From contig JBBPUQ010000005.1 in the NCBI GenBank assembly GCA_038501195.1, positions 1,612,001 through 1,676,000 on the forward strand: DNA of 64,000 nt, in the 5' to 3' direction. The position numbers were made by a program, and so were the translations under genes. The notes beneath the pieces are model-generated. The model was not told where the DNA came from, ran no database searches, and was given only the letters and a program-made list of their open reading frames with translations. Shown one piece after another: positions 62,951 to 64,000 of this stretch. Each line of letters begins with the position of its first letter. Position 1 is the first letter of the stretch. This DNA is from Nemania diffusa (taxonomy: Eukaryota > Ascomycota > Sordariomycetes > Xylariales > Xylariaceae).

Positions 62951-64000
62951 AGAAATTCGTTAAAAGTCACTCGATCATATAAAGCATAGTAAAAGTAGCT
63001 CTTACTAATAGGTAAAACATTGCATTTCTTTTTAAAATTTAAAACGCTAATAACAACATGCCTATATGTCCAGCTGGAAAAAGAGTTGCAAGCTCTTTAA
63101 CTTGCCTTGTGGTTAAACATATAGTAGGAATAGATAAAATAGCAACAGCTGTAACCTAGAATCGATATATTAAAAAGTTCATTTTGTAAAGCAATTAAGA
63201 TTTTTTATCCTTTAGGATTAAAGGGTAGCTTTATTTCTAACTTGATACTATCGGTACTAAAATCAATAGTTGATTTTAATCGGCTGTAAACATTTTCTTT
63301 GTCTTAAAACCCTAATTTTTAAAAAGTAAAACAAAAGTTAATTTTTTGAAAGTAATACACCATTTGTATATGTTAGAAATACACCTCTAGGAAGACCAAT
63401 AATTGACCGGTCACGCCAAACTTTTGGCGCAGTGGTTTTTTCTAACAGTATATGTAATAGTGTTAAATAATGCAACTATTAATTATTATTTAATATTAAA
63501 GTAAACGATTTTTATTTGTTTTTTTTATTACTTTAGTGTGCTATAGTTATTTGTTTTTATTAATAGTAACCTTTTAAATAATATTTACTTTTTTTTACTT
63601 AAAAAACATTTACCTAGGCATGTTATTTAGGTTAAATATCTATGTCCTCAATTATGTGGTAAACGCTACAAAAATGGCGGCAATTATTTATTTTATCTAA
63701 AACTTCGTTAGGTAAGGCTTATGCAAAAGTTTCTGCCCTGTAGGGCGAACGTGGTGTGGGGAATTTTAGTTTCGGATGCTAGAACTTCCAGTCCTAGAGG
63801 CTTCTATACCAACACTTCAACATTTGTATGCAAAAAGTGGTGAGTCAAATCGTGTATTTCAGAAGGACAGGGTATCGATAAAGCAAGCAGTTTGGGACGC
63901 CGGGATGCCCACATTAAATACATTAGAATAAAGCAATCGTCTCTCGTTGTTCGCGTGCATAATATTCGAAGTCGTTCAAGCCCAAATCATATATCATAGT
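62951..64000. other. AT-leaning region downstream of the amidase
   Basis: About 1 kb, moderately AT-rich but not saturated. A minus-strand stretch at about 63155-63045 reads without stops for some 38 codons but has no start codon and no known domain. A small palindromic element lies at 63367-63453. No gene is supported. Confidence 0.4.
63367..63453. repeat. Small MITE-like element with nested palindromes
   Basis: Imperfect terminal inverted repeats (TATATGTTAGAAA at 63367-63379 and TTTCTAACAGTATAT at 63439-63453) enclose a 10-bp palindrome TGACCGGTCA (63404-63413). A perfect hairpin CGCCAAA-CT-TTTGGCG (63414-63429) follows it immediately. The whole is 87 bp. It shares CTTTTGGCGCAGT with 27904-27916. 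Confidence 0.5.

Noticed and set aside
1..64000. CRISPR arrays, bacterial operons or ribosomal RNA genes
   Set aside because: No regularly spaced repeat-spacer pattern, no Shine-Dalgarno organisation and no rRNA signature; genes have introns and the window is eukaryotic.

Overview
The window looks like nuclear DNA of a filamentous ascomycete, most likely a Sordariomycete. The evidence is short introns (mostly 50-150 nt, GT..AG) in nearly every gene, a fungal-type Mediator subunit 1, a Zn(2)Cys6 regulator, many TACCTA/GTAGGTA microsatellites, and long blocks that are almost pure A/T with no open frames, as expected after repeat-induced point mutation (RIP). I cannot name the genus.

Layout. 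1-3480 is a RIP-degraded AT block. 3.5-37.6 kb is a normal-composition gene island with nine supported genes: an AIM24-type protein (+), a Zn(2)Cys6 transcription factor (+), a large disordered protein (+), MED1 (+), an 89-aa protein (-), a 261-aa protein (+), an NmrA-like oxidoreductase (-), an Hsp70-like ATPase (-), a coiled-coil protein (+) and, at the right edge, an M49 dipeptidyl peptidase III (-), ten in all. 37.83-60.51 kb is a 22.7-kb AT block of nested, RIP-destroyed LTR retroelements. 60.69-62.95 kb holds an intact fungal amidase (+), followed by about 1 kb of AT-leaning DNA with a small palindromic element.

The AT block has visible internal architecture. Its two ends are 266-bp direct repeats that align without gaps, begin TG and end CA (or TA after mutation), and are flanked by the same 5 bp. 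Inside are two further LTR pairs, element A (39957-46973) and element B (49345-56595). Element A sits inside a tandem array whose intact units show the empty insertion site. Removing the whole nest would leave the peptidase and amidase genes as a divergent pair about 390 bp apart, so the insertion seems to have split a shared promoter region.

The genes do not form an obvious pathway cluster: the set is mainly housekeeping (Mediator, chaperone, peptidase) plus uncharacterised proteins and one local regulator. Gene models below were assembled by hand from splice signals and frame continuity; every model closes to a multiple of three. I did not find a convincing new defence, metabolic or signalling system. 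The most interesting content is the transposon nest and the two diverged inverted repeat copies near the two sides of the first 24 kb of the gene island.
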